The position numbers and the translations under genes are program-made. A DNA stretch of 64,000 bases from Anaerostipes caccae L1-92 (lineage in GTDB: Bacteria > Bacillota > Clostridia > Lachnospirales > Lachnospiraceae). The DNA lies in assembly GCF_014467075.1 (NCBI RefSeq), contig NZ_AP023027.1, positions 1,677,501-1,741,500 on the forward strand. The letters are read 5' to 3'. The first letter of the stretch is position 1. Every line of letters begins with the position of its first letter. This document shows positions 44,921 through 52,490 of this stretch, in pieces. Under the pieces are notes generated by a model. The model saw nothing but the letters and a program-made list of their open reading frames with translations, did no database searches and was not told the origin of the DNA.

Positions 44921-46606
44921 ATGAGTTATATGACAATCAATAACAGAAGAGTAGAGTTCACAGATGAAAAAAATGTTTTGTCTGTCATCCGCAAATCCGG
45001 GATCGATCTTCCTACATTCTGCTATCATTCCGAACTTTCCACATACGGCGCATGCCGGATGTGTGTGGTGGAAGATGACCGGGGTAGGATCTTTGCATCC
45101 TGCTCTGAGACACCAAGAGACAAAATGGTGATCTATACAAATACACCGAGGCTTAAGCATCACAGAAAAATGATTATTGAACTTTTGCTGGCCTCCCACT
45201 GCAGAGACTGTACTACCTGTACGAAAAACGGTGTCTGTGTCCTGCAGAAATTATCCAGACAGCTGGGAATCAAGGAGGTGCGCTTTGAGAACAATAAAAA
45301 GCAGCTACCGAAGGATCTGTCTTCCGAATGTATCATCCGGGACCCTAACAAATGTATCCTATGCGGAGACTGCGTGAGGACCTGCGATGAAATTCAGGGC
45401 ATGGGAATCCTGGACTTCGCATTCCGCGGATCAAAAATGCAGGTGACAACGGCTTTTAACAAAGACCTGGCACAAACGGACTGTGTGGGATGCGGACAGT
45501 GCCGTGCAGTCTGTCCTACCGGAGCCATTACGATCAAGCAGGACATTGAAAGAGTTTGGGATGCGCTGTCTGATCCGAAAATACGGGTCGTTGTCCAGAT
45601 TGCTCCTGCCGTGCGCGTAGCCGTGGGAGACAAGTTCGGAATCCCGAAAGGAGAAAATGTACTGGGGCGTCTTGTGGCCGCCCTTAGAAGGATCGGATTC
45701 GATGAAGTCTATGATACAAACTTCGGCGCAGACTTAACGGTCATGGAAGAATCCAAGGAACTGGTAGAACGGCTTGAATCCGGAGATAACCTTCCGTTAT
45801 TCACCTCCTGCTGTCCAGCATGGGTGAAGTTCTGTGAGAACAGGTATCCACAGTTCAGGAAAAAAATTTCAACGTGCCGTTCTCCTCAGGAAATGTTCGG
45901 AGCGCTGATCAAAGAAGAGGCACGAATGGATGAGGCAGGCGACTCGAGGAAAACAGTGGTCGTATCCATCATGCCGTGTACCGCAAAAAAAGCAGAGATC
46001 ACGAGGCCGGAACATTTCAATGAAGGGGAACAAAATGTAGATTATGTTCTGACAACGACCGAGGCATCCCGCATGATTCAGGAGTCAGGGATTGACCTTT
46101 CTCAGGTAGAGCCGGAGGCTTTGGATATGCCGTTTGGAATCTCCTCCGGAGCCGGAGCAATCTTCGGCGTGACCGGAGGAGTGACAGAGGCCGTCCTGCG
46201 CCGCCTGATGAACAGCGACCGGGCAGAAGATCTGGAGGCCATCAGCTTTACCGGTGTCCGGGGCGTGGACGGGATCAAAGAAGCTTCCGTTAAGCTGGGA
46301 GACAGGGACGTAAAGATCGCGGTAGTCAATGGCCTCAAATGTGCCTCAGAGGTACTGGATAAATTGGATGCGGGAGAGATCTATTATGACTTTGTTGAAG
46401 TCATGGCATGCAAGAGAGGATGCATTACCGGAGGAGGCCAGCCTGTGCCGATCGGGCCGAGGACAAAGAAAGCGAGAGTTGAGGGTCTGTATAAGATCGA
46501 TAAGATGGCCCAGATCAAGCTTTCCAGCCAGAATCCGATTGTGGCGACCGTTTATGACGGAATTCTGAAAGGGAAGGAACATAAACTGCTCCACAATGAA
46601 AAATAG
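44921..46606 (+). CDS. hydA: [FeFe] hydrogenase catalytic subunit
   Basis: This 561-residue protein has an N-terminal [2Fe-2S] domain (CYHSELSTYGACRMC), a His/Cys-liganded cluster (HCRDCTTC), two ferredoxin clusters (CILCGDCVRTC, CVGCGQCRAVC) and the three H-cluster motifs FTSCCPAWVKFCE, MPCTAKKAEI and MACKRGCITGGGQP. It makes or uses H2. With the two preceding genes it forms a trimeric NAD- and ferredoxin-linked (bifurcating-type) hydrogenase, fitting a fermentative anaerobe. An AGGAGG site precedes the ATG. Confidence 0.97.
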   Translation: MSYMTINNRRVEFTDEKNVLSVIRKSGIDLPTFCYHSELSTYGACRMCVVEDDRGRIFASCSETPRDKMVIYTNTPRLKHHRKMIIELLLASHCRDCTTCTKNGVCVLQKLSRQLGIKEVRFENNKKQLPKDLSSECIIRDPNKCILCGDCVRTCDEIQGMGILDFAFRGSKMQVTTAFNKDLAQTDCVGCGQCRAVCPTGAITIKQDIERVWDALSDPKIRVVVQIAPAVRVAVGDKFGIPKGENVLGRLVAALRRIGFDEVYDTNFGADLTVMEESKELVERLESGDNLPLFTSCCPAWVKFCENRYPQFRKKISTCRSPQEMFGALIKEEARMDEAGDSRKTVVVSIMPCTAKKAEITRPEHFNEGEQNVDYVLTTTEASRMIQESGIDLSQVEPEALDMPFGISSGAGAIFGVTGGVTEAVLRRLMNSDRAEDLEAISFTGVRGVDGIKEASVKLGDRDVKIAVVNGLKCASEVLDKLDAGEIYYDFVEVMACKRGCITGGGQPVPIGPRTKKARVEGLYKIDKMAQIKLSSQNPIVATVYDGILKGKEHKLLHNEK

Positions 46607-46615
46607 TATAATAGA

Positions 46616-46653
46616 AAATGGAACGCTTCTTCAAACGGCGTTCCATTTTTCTG
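46616..46653 (+). terminator. Terminator after the hydrogenase operon
   Basis: AAAATGGAACGC (46616-46627) pairs with GCGTTCCATTTT (46639-46650), with T residues following. Confidence 0.8.
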
Positions 46654-46764
46654 TTTAACGGGAGAAAAAACGAGTGCAGCTATGAGGCAGATCAAAGGAG
46701 TTGGGATACTGCTCCTTTTCCGGCTGGTAAAGTTTTGGTATGGGAGAAAGGAAACAAACTGATC

Positions 46765-46793
46765 TTGAAGATCCTTTAAACAAAATATATCAT
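46765..46793 (+). promoter_or_regulatory. Promoter of the glycerol-1-phosphate dehydrogenase gene
   Basis: TTGAAG at 46765-46770 and TATCAT at 46788-46793 with a 17-base spacer. Confidence 0.5.
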
Positions 46794-46833
46794 AAAGAAA
46801 AGCGGATTTTATTTTCTTAGAAGGGAGAAACAT

Positions 46834-48123
46834 ATGAGAATAGATATGAAAGAATTTACCGGAGAATGTACCTGTGGGAAGGAGCACCGGCTGAAGGTGA
46901 AGGATATGATCCTGGAGCAGGGGGCACTGCAGAGGATACCGGAGTTTTTACAAAAAGATCCTTATACCCAGTACCGCAATTTCGCAATGGTCTGTGACGA
47001 TCATACATATGAGGCAGCCGGAAAAGAAGTTGAGAGACTTATCCGAGGGATCAAGGTTATAAAACTGAATCCTGAAAATCTCCATGCCAATGAGATCGGT
47101 GTACAAAAAGTCCGGAAAGCATTGGAGCAGATGGAAGGCATCGACTGTCTGATCGCAGTTGGCTCCGGAACCATCCATGATCTCACAAGGTATCATGCAT
47201 ATGAAGATCAGATTCCATTCATTTCCGTGCCTACGGCAGCCAGTGTAGACGGATATGTTTCCACAGTAGCCGCCATGTCATGGTACGGGTTTAAAAAAAG
47301 TATGATTGCGGTCTCACCGATCCTTGTAGTCGCTGACAGCCGCGTAATCGCTCATGCACCAATGCGTCTGACGGCCTCAGGTGTGGGTGACCTTCTGGGA
47401 AAATATACGGCGCTTGCAGACTGGAAGATCACACATCTCTTAAACGGTGAATCTATCTGCAGCAGAATCTGCAGCATGGAGTATGAAGCTTTGGATAACT
47501 TGAAAAAATCATTGGAAGGGCTGATACGAGGAGAAATTGCCGCATATGAAAAATTAATGTACGGGCTGCTTCTGTCGGGCCTAGCCATGCAGATGACAGG
47601 GAATTCCCGTCCGGCATCCGGTTCGGAGCATCATATGGCACATTTTTGGGAAATGGCAGTTATCAATGAGGAAATCAGTGCGTATCACGGAGAAAAAGTC
47701 GGAGTTGGGCTTGTTTTGGCCAGCGATATATACCATAAGGCGGCTGATTATTTAAGAAAGGGTAAGTTTGAGATCAAAGAATCTGTGGATGTGGAGACAG
47801 CTCTGATTGAACGTATATTTACGAACAAAGAACTCTGTGAAAATATTAAAAAAACCAATGATCCGAATCTTCTGGATACGATAGATCCGGCAGTATTAAA
47901 GCAGAAGACAAAAGAAATCACTGCGGTAATCGAAGAAATTCCGAAGCCGGAAGAAATAGAAGAAATGCTTCGGAAAGTGAACGGAACTGCTGGTCTTCAG
48001 GATCTTGGCTTTGATTTATCAATGAGAGAAAAGACGGCCAAAATCGCGCCGTATATCAGAGACCGCATTACATTTTTGAGGATATTAAAGTTTTATGACT
48101 TTTATGATAAAGTTATAAGGTAA
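46834..48123 (+). CDS. sn-Glycerol-1-phosphate dehydrogenase (EgsA/AraM family)
   Basis: This 429-residue protein has the NAD loop AVGSGTIHDLTRY, PTAASVDGY, GVGDLLGKYTA (Asp metal ligand), the SGSEHHMAHFWE metal His motif and YHGEKVGVG. This matches the EgsA/AraM group, which reduces dihydroxyacetone phosphate to sn-glycerol 1-phosphate, rather than GldA. The enzyme is best known from archaeal lipids; bacterial copies occur, with roles less clear. It stands alone between two terminators. Confidence 0.92.
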   Translation: MRIDMKEFTGECTCGKEHRLKVKDMILEQGALQRIPEFLQKDPYTQYRNFAMVCDDHTYEAAGKEVERLIRGIKVIKLNPENLHANEIGVQKVRKALEQMEGIDCLIAVGSGTIHDLTRYHAYEDQIPFISVPTAASVDGYVSTVAAMSWYGFKKSMIAVSPILVVADSRVIAHAPMRLTASGVGDLLGKYTALADWKITHLLNGESICSRICSMEYEALDNLKKSLEGLIRGEIAAYEKLMYGLLLSGLAMQMTGNSRPASGSEHHMAHFWEMAVINEEISAYHGEKVGVGLVLASDIYHKAADYLRKGKFEIKESVDVETALIERIFTNKELCENIKKTNDPNLLDTIDPAVLKQKTKEITAVIEEIPKPEEIEEMLRKVNGTAGLQDLGFDLSMREKTAKIAPYIRDRITFLRILKFYDFYDKVIR

Positions 48124-48147
48124 AAATATGATTGCATATTGAAATGG

Positions 48148-48173
48148 GAGCCGCAGTGAATGCGGCTCTTTTT
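48148..48173 (+). terminator. Terminator after the glycerol-1-phosphate dehydrogenase gene
   Basis: GAGCCGCA (48148-48155) pairs with TGCGGCTC (48161-48168) around GTGAA, followed by five T residues. Confidence 0.85.
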
Positions 48174-48174
48174 G

Positions 48175-48268
48175 TATGTCATTTTGACCAGTTTTCCGGC
48201 TTGCTGTCTCAGAAATGTAAGATTTTCTAACTTTCAGCAAAGCCTCCAAACTGGTCAAAATGGACATA
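48175..48268. repeat. 94-bp imperfect inverted-repeat element
   Basis: The terminal arms TATGTC-ATTTTGACCAGTTT and AAACTGGTCAAAATGGACATA are inverted copies with one extra base. The 14-bp perfect core is 48181-48194 with 48248-48261, and further pairing (TTGCTG, AGAAA) continues inward. A diverged half copy lies at 20970-21011. Confidence 0.7.
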
Positions 48269-48353
48269 GTTTTTTCTGGAGAAGGCTGATGAATAAAGAA
48301 ATCTTATATTGAATAACCCATTTTATACAAAGAATACCTTTCCAGCAGATAAT

Positions 48354-48421
48354 ATGTCCATTTTCCACACGATTGGAGTGAGGCATTCTAAGAGCCGAAC
48401 GGAAATCGTGTGGAAAATGTC
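48354..48421. repeat. Second inverted repeat with related ends
   Basis: ATTTTCCACACGATT (48360-48374) is perfectly inverted at 48404-48418, with ATGTCC before and GTC after, so the ends resemble those of the element at 48175. Confidence 0.65.
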
Positions 48422-48606
48422 TTTAGTCAAATTTTGTCCGGATGCATGGATATATTTTTAACCAGATAGTAAAAAACACTGTCAGAACAGGGGTAAGGCT
48501 TTTGTCTTGAGAATGAAAAGTGTGAACGATATACTGAATTCATACCACACAACATCCTAATTCATGAATTAGCATAAGCAAAAAAACTATTCAAAAGGAG
48601 ATTAAA
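48422..48606 (+). promoter_or_regulatory. Leader region of the galactitol-type PTS operon, with promoter and palindrome
   Basis: The non-coding stretch 48124-48606 holds a terminator, two inverted repeats and this leader. TTGAGA (48507-48512) and TATACT (48530-48535) form a 17-spaced promoter. The 16-base perfect palindrome CTAATTCATGAATTAG at 48557-48572 lies downstream of the predicted start of transcription and is a candidate operator. No open frame longer than a few dozen codons stands out. Confidence 0.6.
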
Positions 48607-49284
48607 ATGGCAAACAAGGTAAATGACATTAAGAAGGAAATCGTTCTTTATGCAAAATTATTGGATGCAAAAGGCTTGGTGAATACATTGGAGGGAAATA
48701 TATCAATTTTAGACCGTGAAACCGGAGAATTATATATCACACCTTCAGGGACTAGAAAAGCATTTGTGGACGAAGATATGGTAGCAGTTGTAAAAGACGG
48801 GAAACAGATCGCAGGAAGTGTGAACCGCTCCAGCGAATATCTGCTCCATGAGGCTGCACTGAAAGCAAGGCCTGACTGCAATGCAGTGGCACATATCCAC
48901 GCTCCGTATTTAACAGCCTATGCGTACTGTAATCAGACAATTAAACTAAAATGTTCTACAACCTTTTCTTTAGTGTTCGGAGAGATTCCGTGTCTGCCTT
49001 ATGGAGAGGCGGGAACGATTCACATAGCAGACGGAATCGATGAGGCAATGAAAGAGCATGATCTGGTTCTGCTTGGCAATCACGGATGTGTAGCCGTTGG
49101 GCAGACCTTAGAAGATGCAGTAAAAATCATTGAGGCGGCAGAGGAAGTGTTAAAAATTGCGAAGATCGCAGGAGAAGTCGGCACGGTCGCAGATATTCCG
49201 GATGATAAATTAGAGTCATTGTTTGAACACCACCCGGGAAGCAAAAGAAACAGAAATAAGAAAAAGGAGGAAATTTTAAAATGA
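48607..49284 (+). CDS. Class II aldolase/adducin-family protein (L-fuculose-phosphate aldolase-like)
   Basis: This 225-residue protein has the GNISILD segment, the ITPSGTRK motif, the zinc His pair AHIHAPY and a third His in LLGNHGCV. The family splits or forms sugar phosphates such as fuculose 1-phosphate. It is the first gene of the PTS operon, overlaps the next start by 4 bases, and presumably cleaves the phosphosugar formed after uptake and oxidation. Its Lys-rich tail is unusual but not diagnostic. Confidence 0.9.
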   Translation: MANKVNDIKKEIVLYAKLLDAKGLVNTLEGNISILDRETGELYITPSGTRKAFVDEDMVAVVKDGKQIAGSVNRSSEYLLHEAALKARPDCNAVAHIHAPYLTAYAYCNQTIKLKCSTTFSLVFGEIPCLPYGEAGTIHIADGIDEAMKEHDLVLLGNHGCVAVGQTLEDAVKIIEAAEEVLKIAKIAGEVGTVADIPDDKLESLFEHHPGSKRNRNKKKEEILK

Positions 49285-50321
49285 AAGCAGCGATTATGTA
49301 TGGGCCCAATGATATCAGGGTGGAAGAAACCGAGAAACCAGCATGCCCCAAAGGAGGGCTGTTGCTAAAGGTTAAAGCCATCGGACTCTGCGGGTCAGAT
49401 ATCAGAAACCTAACGACAGATTCGAGAAAGGGAGATTATCCCCACATTTATGGTCACGAGGTGGTTGGGGAAGTTGCGGAAGTTTCACCGGAGATTACTA
49501 CATATGCCGTAGGGGACCGGCTTTATGTTTATCCGGTAGAACATTGTTTAAAGTGTGAAGCATGCAGGAGCGGCCACAGTGAAAACTGTGAAAATGCAGG
49601 AGACTATGCGAACCGTCAGGGAGGCTTTGCAGATTATCTCCCGGTGCCTCCGGAGCAGCTCAATGCAGATGCTGTATATCCAATCCCGGACGGGGTCGAT
49701 TACAACAGTGCATCACTGGGAGAACCATTATCTTCTGTCTATGCATGTCAGGAAAACGTAAATGTCACTCTGGGAGATACGGTTGTGATCATAGGAGCCG
49801 GTCCTATCGGCTGTTTCCATGCACAGCTGGCAAAGATCCGCGGAGCTAAAAAGATCATCATGATCGAGATCAACGACAAGCGCTTAGAGACAGCAAAGCA
49901 GTTTGGAGTCGATCATACTGTGAACAGCACAAAAGAAGATCCGATCGAAGCCGTAAAAAGGCTGACCGGGGGAAAAGGAGCGGAAAAAGTGATCTCCGCA
50001 AATCCGTCAACAGCTGCACAGTCACAGGCCGTTTTTATGGCAAAAAAAGGCGGAATCATCGTATTCTTCGGCGGAGTGCCTAAGGGAGCTTTGACAGAAA
50101 TAGATTCAAACTATATTCATTATAACAGCCTGTGGATTTACGGACACTACGGTGCCAACAGCATGCAGGTGCAGAAATCTTATGAATTGGCAATTTCCGA
50201 TGCTTTTCCGACGGAAAAATTCATCACTCATGTACTGCCGTTAAGTGAGATAAACAAGGGGATCGAGCTGACTAGAACAGGGGAGGCAATCAAAGTCGTA
50301 TTGCTTCCGAATGAAGAGTAG
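49281..50321 (+). CDS. Zinc-dependent medium-chain polyol dehydrogenase (galactitol-1-phosphate/sorbitol dehydrogenase-like)
   Basis: This 346-residue protein has the catalytic zinc site (GLCGSD, GHEVVGE), the structural zinc lobe (Cys4 around [16 protein letters not shown]), a Rossmann GAGPIGC and a C-terminal GEAIKVVL. It should oxidise a polyol phosphate such as galactitol 1-phosphate, with NAD+. The ATG overlaps the aldolase stop. Gene order aldolase, dehydrogenase, EIIB, EIIC, EIIA supports a galactitol-type pathway; another hexitol or pentitol is possible. Confidence 0.9.
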   Translation: MKAAIMYGPNDIRVEETEKPACPKGGLLLKVKAIGLCGSDIRNLTTDSRKGDYPHIYGHEVVGEVAEVSPEITTYAVGDRLYVYPVEHCLKCEACRSGHSENCENAGDYANRQGGFADYLPVPPEQLNADAVYPIPDGVDYNSASLGEPLSSVYACQENVNVTLGDTVVIIGAGPIGCFHAQLAKIRGAKKIIMIEINDKRLETAKQFGVDHTVNSTKEDPIEAVKRLTGGKGAEKVISANPSTAAQSQAVFMAKKGGIIVFFGGVPKGALTEIDSNYIHYNSLWIYGHYGANSMQVQKSYELAISDAFPTEKFITHVLPLSEINKGIELTRTGEAIKVVLLPNEE

Positions 50322-50334
50322 GAGATGAAAGATT

Positions 50335-50637
50335 ATGGCAAAAGAATTGAAAATATTAGTGGCCTGCGGAAGCGGAGTGGCCACCTCTACCGTTGCACAG
50401 GAAGCGGTAAAGAAAATATGTAAGGATGCTGGGATTCCGGCAAAGATCATAAAAAGCACAATGACAGAAATCCCGGCAAAACAGGCAGATGTAGACATAG
50501 TTATGGTGACAACAAATTACCGGCAGAAATTAGAGAAACCTCTGATCAAGGTATTTGGGCTGATCTCGGGGATCAATGAGGATAAGATCAGGGATGAGAT
50601 CATAGAAACATGCCACAGGCTTCAAAATGAAAATTAG
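50335..50637 (+). CDS. PTS EIIB component, galactitol type
   Basis: This 100-residue protein has the phosphocysteine Cys11 in LVACGSGVATST, the loop of galactitol EIIB. It takes phosphate from the EIIA and passes it to the sugar in EIIC. It lies between the dehydrogenase and EIIC genes. Confidence 0.93.
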   Translation: MAKELKILVACGSGVATSTVAQEAVKKICKDAGIPAKIIKSTMTEIPAKQADVDIVMVTTNYRQKLEKPLIKVFGLISGINEDKIRDEIIETCHRLQNEN

Positions 50638-50670
50638 TGATCAGCTTTAGAAAAGATAGGAGAGAGACGT

Positions 50671-51930
50671 ATGGATATTTTATTAAAAGCGGTTCAGGCT
50701 TTATTGAATATGGGTGCTGTTGCCCTGCTTCCAATCATGATCTGTATTCTGGGACTCGTGTTCCGGATGAAGTTTGGGGCATCGCTGAAAGCCGGATTAA
50801 TGGTAGGAATCGGTTTTCAGGGATTGAGCTTAACGGTTGGTCTTCTTACAGCTACGATTGAACCAATTACACAATACTATCAAAAAATGGGAAGCGGTTT
50901 TACGGCCGCGGATATCGGATTTGCAGCCGTGGGCGGAGCCTCATGGACCGTACCGTTTGCGCCGATCGCGGTGCCGCTGATCGTAATCGCAAACTTTATC
51001 CTGCTGAGAGCGGGGCTGACGAAGGTACTGAATGTGGATATTTGGAATTACATTCATTTTCTGATCCCCGGAGCCTTGGCCTATGCACTTTGGGGAAACG
51101 CGGTGCTCGGCCTGGCAATCACAGTTGGACTTTCCATTGCAGCACTGTACGCCGGGCAGGCGATCGCACATAAATGGCAGGATTTTTTCGGCCTTGACGG
51201 AACGACCTGTTCAACCTTGTCCTTTACTACGTTTATGTATCCCTTATCCTGGGGGATCAACAAGCTGATCGACCATATTCCGGGAGTAAAAGACATTGAC
51301 ATTGACATGAACAAACTGGAAGAAAAGTTAGGCTTCTTTGGAGATCCGGCATTTGTAGGTCTGATCGTAGGGATTTTCCTTGGATTACTTACGAGACAGG
51401 CACCTACAACGATCTTTGGGATTGGAATGGGAATTGCCAGCGTGCTGATCCTGATTCCGAGAATGGTATCTATCATGATGGAAGGACTCACACCGATCGG
51501 AAATGCAGCAAGTGCTTATATGAAAAAACATATGGGTGAAGATGCGGAATTATTCATCGGCATGGATGTGGCTCTGGGGCTGGGAGATCCCGCATGTATT
51601 ACCTGTACTGCGATTTGTATCCCAATCACAATCTTATTCGCATTTATCATTCCGAATATGGTGTATTTCCCGATTGGACTATTGGGAATTGTGTGCTACA
51701 CCACGGTTATGTGCGTGCTGGCCAGCAAAGGGAACCTGTTGAGGAGCCTGGTCTGTTCCATCGCATCCATGTTTCTGATCACATTCTTTGTCAATATGTT
51801 TGTGCCGGAGTGTACAAAGATGCTTTCGGTGACGGGCCTGAAAATACAGGGAATGGTAGCGGACGGATCTTTTGGATATAATCTGGGAACCGTAATCATC
51901 TGCTTTATAAGTAAGCTTTTCGGAATGTAG
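50671..51930 (+). CDS. PTS EIIC component, galactitol (GatC) type
   Basis: This 419-residue membrane protein has many hydrophobic segments and family motifs around MGAVALLPIMICILGL, VGGASWTVPFAPIAVP and GDPACITCTA. The layout matches GatC rather than a fructose or mannitol EIIC. It imports the sugar alcohol while EIIB phosphorylates it. A GGAGAG site precedes the ATG. Confidence 0.93.
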   Translation: MDILLKAVQALLNMGAVALLPIMICILGLVFRMKFGASLKAGLMVGIGFQGLSLTVGLLTATIEPITQYYQKMGSGFTAADIGFAAVGGASWTVPFAPIAVPLIVIANFILLRAGLTKVLNVDIWNYIHFLIPGALAYALWGNAVLGLAITVGLSIAALYAGQAIAHKWQDFFGLDGTTCSTLSFTTFMYPLSWGINKLIDHIPGVKDIDIDMNKLEEKLGFFGDPAFVGLIVGIFLGLLTRQAPTTIFGIGMGIASVLILIPRMVSIMMEGLTPIGNAASAYMKKHMGEDAELFIGMDVALGLGDPACITCTAICIPITILFAFIIPNMVYFPIGLLGIVCYTTVMCVLASKGNLLRSLVCSIASMFLITFFVNMFVPECTKMLSVTGLKIQGMVADGSFGYNLGTVIICFISKLFGM

Positions 51931-51960
51931 ATACAGCCATAAAACAAAGGAGTGACCGCA

Positions 51961-52407
51961 GTGAGTTCAAAAAATGTATACATAGCGACAGAGGGAAGTG
52001 CGAAAGACTGGGAAGAAGCGATCAGGATTTGCGGAACATGCATGATGGAACGTGGAAGTGTCAGCAGATCATTCACAGATTCCTGCATTGAAAGAGAGCG
52101 GGAATATCCCACAGGGCTGCCGGCCGGCATACCGGTGGCCATACCGCACAGTAAGGCAGAGGGGATAAAAGAAAATTGTATCTGCTTCTTAAGATTAGAC
52201 CGACCGGTCCGGTTTTACCGGATGGACGACAGTGAAGAGTATATTGATACGAGATTAGTGTTTAATTTGGCAATCAAAGGAGCAGATGATCATTTAGAGT
52301 TTCTTCAGAAATTAATGCAGTTTGTAATGGATGAAGGCAGTCTGGAGAAATGCAGCAGCATGCCGCTGGAAGATATTACAAAACTGCTGGAAACAAAATT
52401 AGGATAA
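51961..52407 (+). CDS. PTS EIIA component (fructose/galactitol type)
   Basis: This 148-residue protein has the phosphohistidine His63 in PVAIPHSKAEG. The start is a GTG at 51961 or the in-frame GTG at 51952 that overlaps the AAAGGAG site; 51961 is preferred for spacing. It is the phosphate entry point for EIIB and also the likely partner of the regulator encoded next. Confidence 0.88.
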   Translation: MSSKNVYIATEGSAKDWEEAIRICGTCMMERGSVSRSFTDSCIEREREYPTGLPAGIPVAIPHSKAEGIKENCICFLRLDRPVRFYRMDDSEEYIDTRLVFNLAIKGADDHLEFLQKLMQFVMDEGSLEKCSSMPLEDITKLLETKLG

Positions 52408-52423
52408 ACCTGAAGGAGAATAT

Positions 52424-52464
52424 GACATTATAGAGAGACAAAAATCTATAATGTCTGTTTCTTT
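52424..52464 (+). terminator. Terminator after the PTS genes
   Basis: GACATTATAGA (52424-52434) pairs perfectly with TCTATAATGTC (52445-52455), followed by a T-rich stretch. Confidence 0.75.
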
Positions 52465-52490
52465 TATTATAAAGAGGAAAGTGATATGCC

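Noticed and set aside
43928..45199. Long antisense frames across the hydrogenase genes
   Set aside because: They lie opposite strongly conserved coding genes, have no ribosome sites, and match no family.
42545..46606. Part of respiratory complex I
   Set aside because: The third gene has all three H-cluster motifs of an [FeFe] hydrogenase, and no membrane subunits are present.
46834..48123. Glycerol dehydrogenase GldA for the hydroxyacetone step
   Set aside because: The motifs and length (429) fit the EgsA/AraM group, not GldA.
48175..48421. CRISPR array
   Set aside because: The repeats are inverted pairs, not regularly spaced direct repeats, and no cas genes are near.
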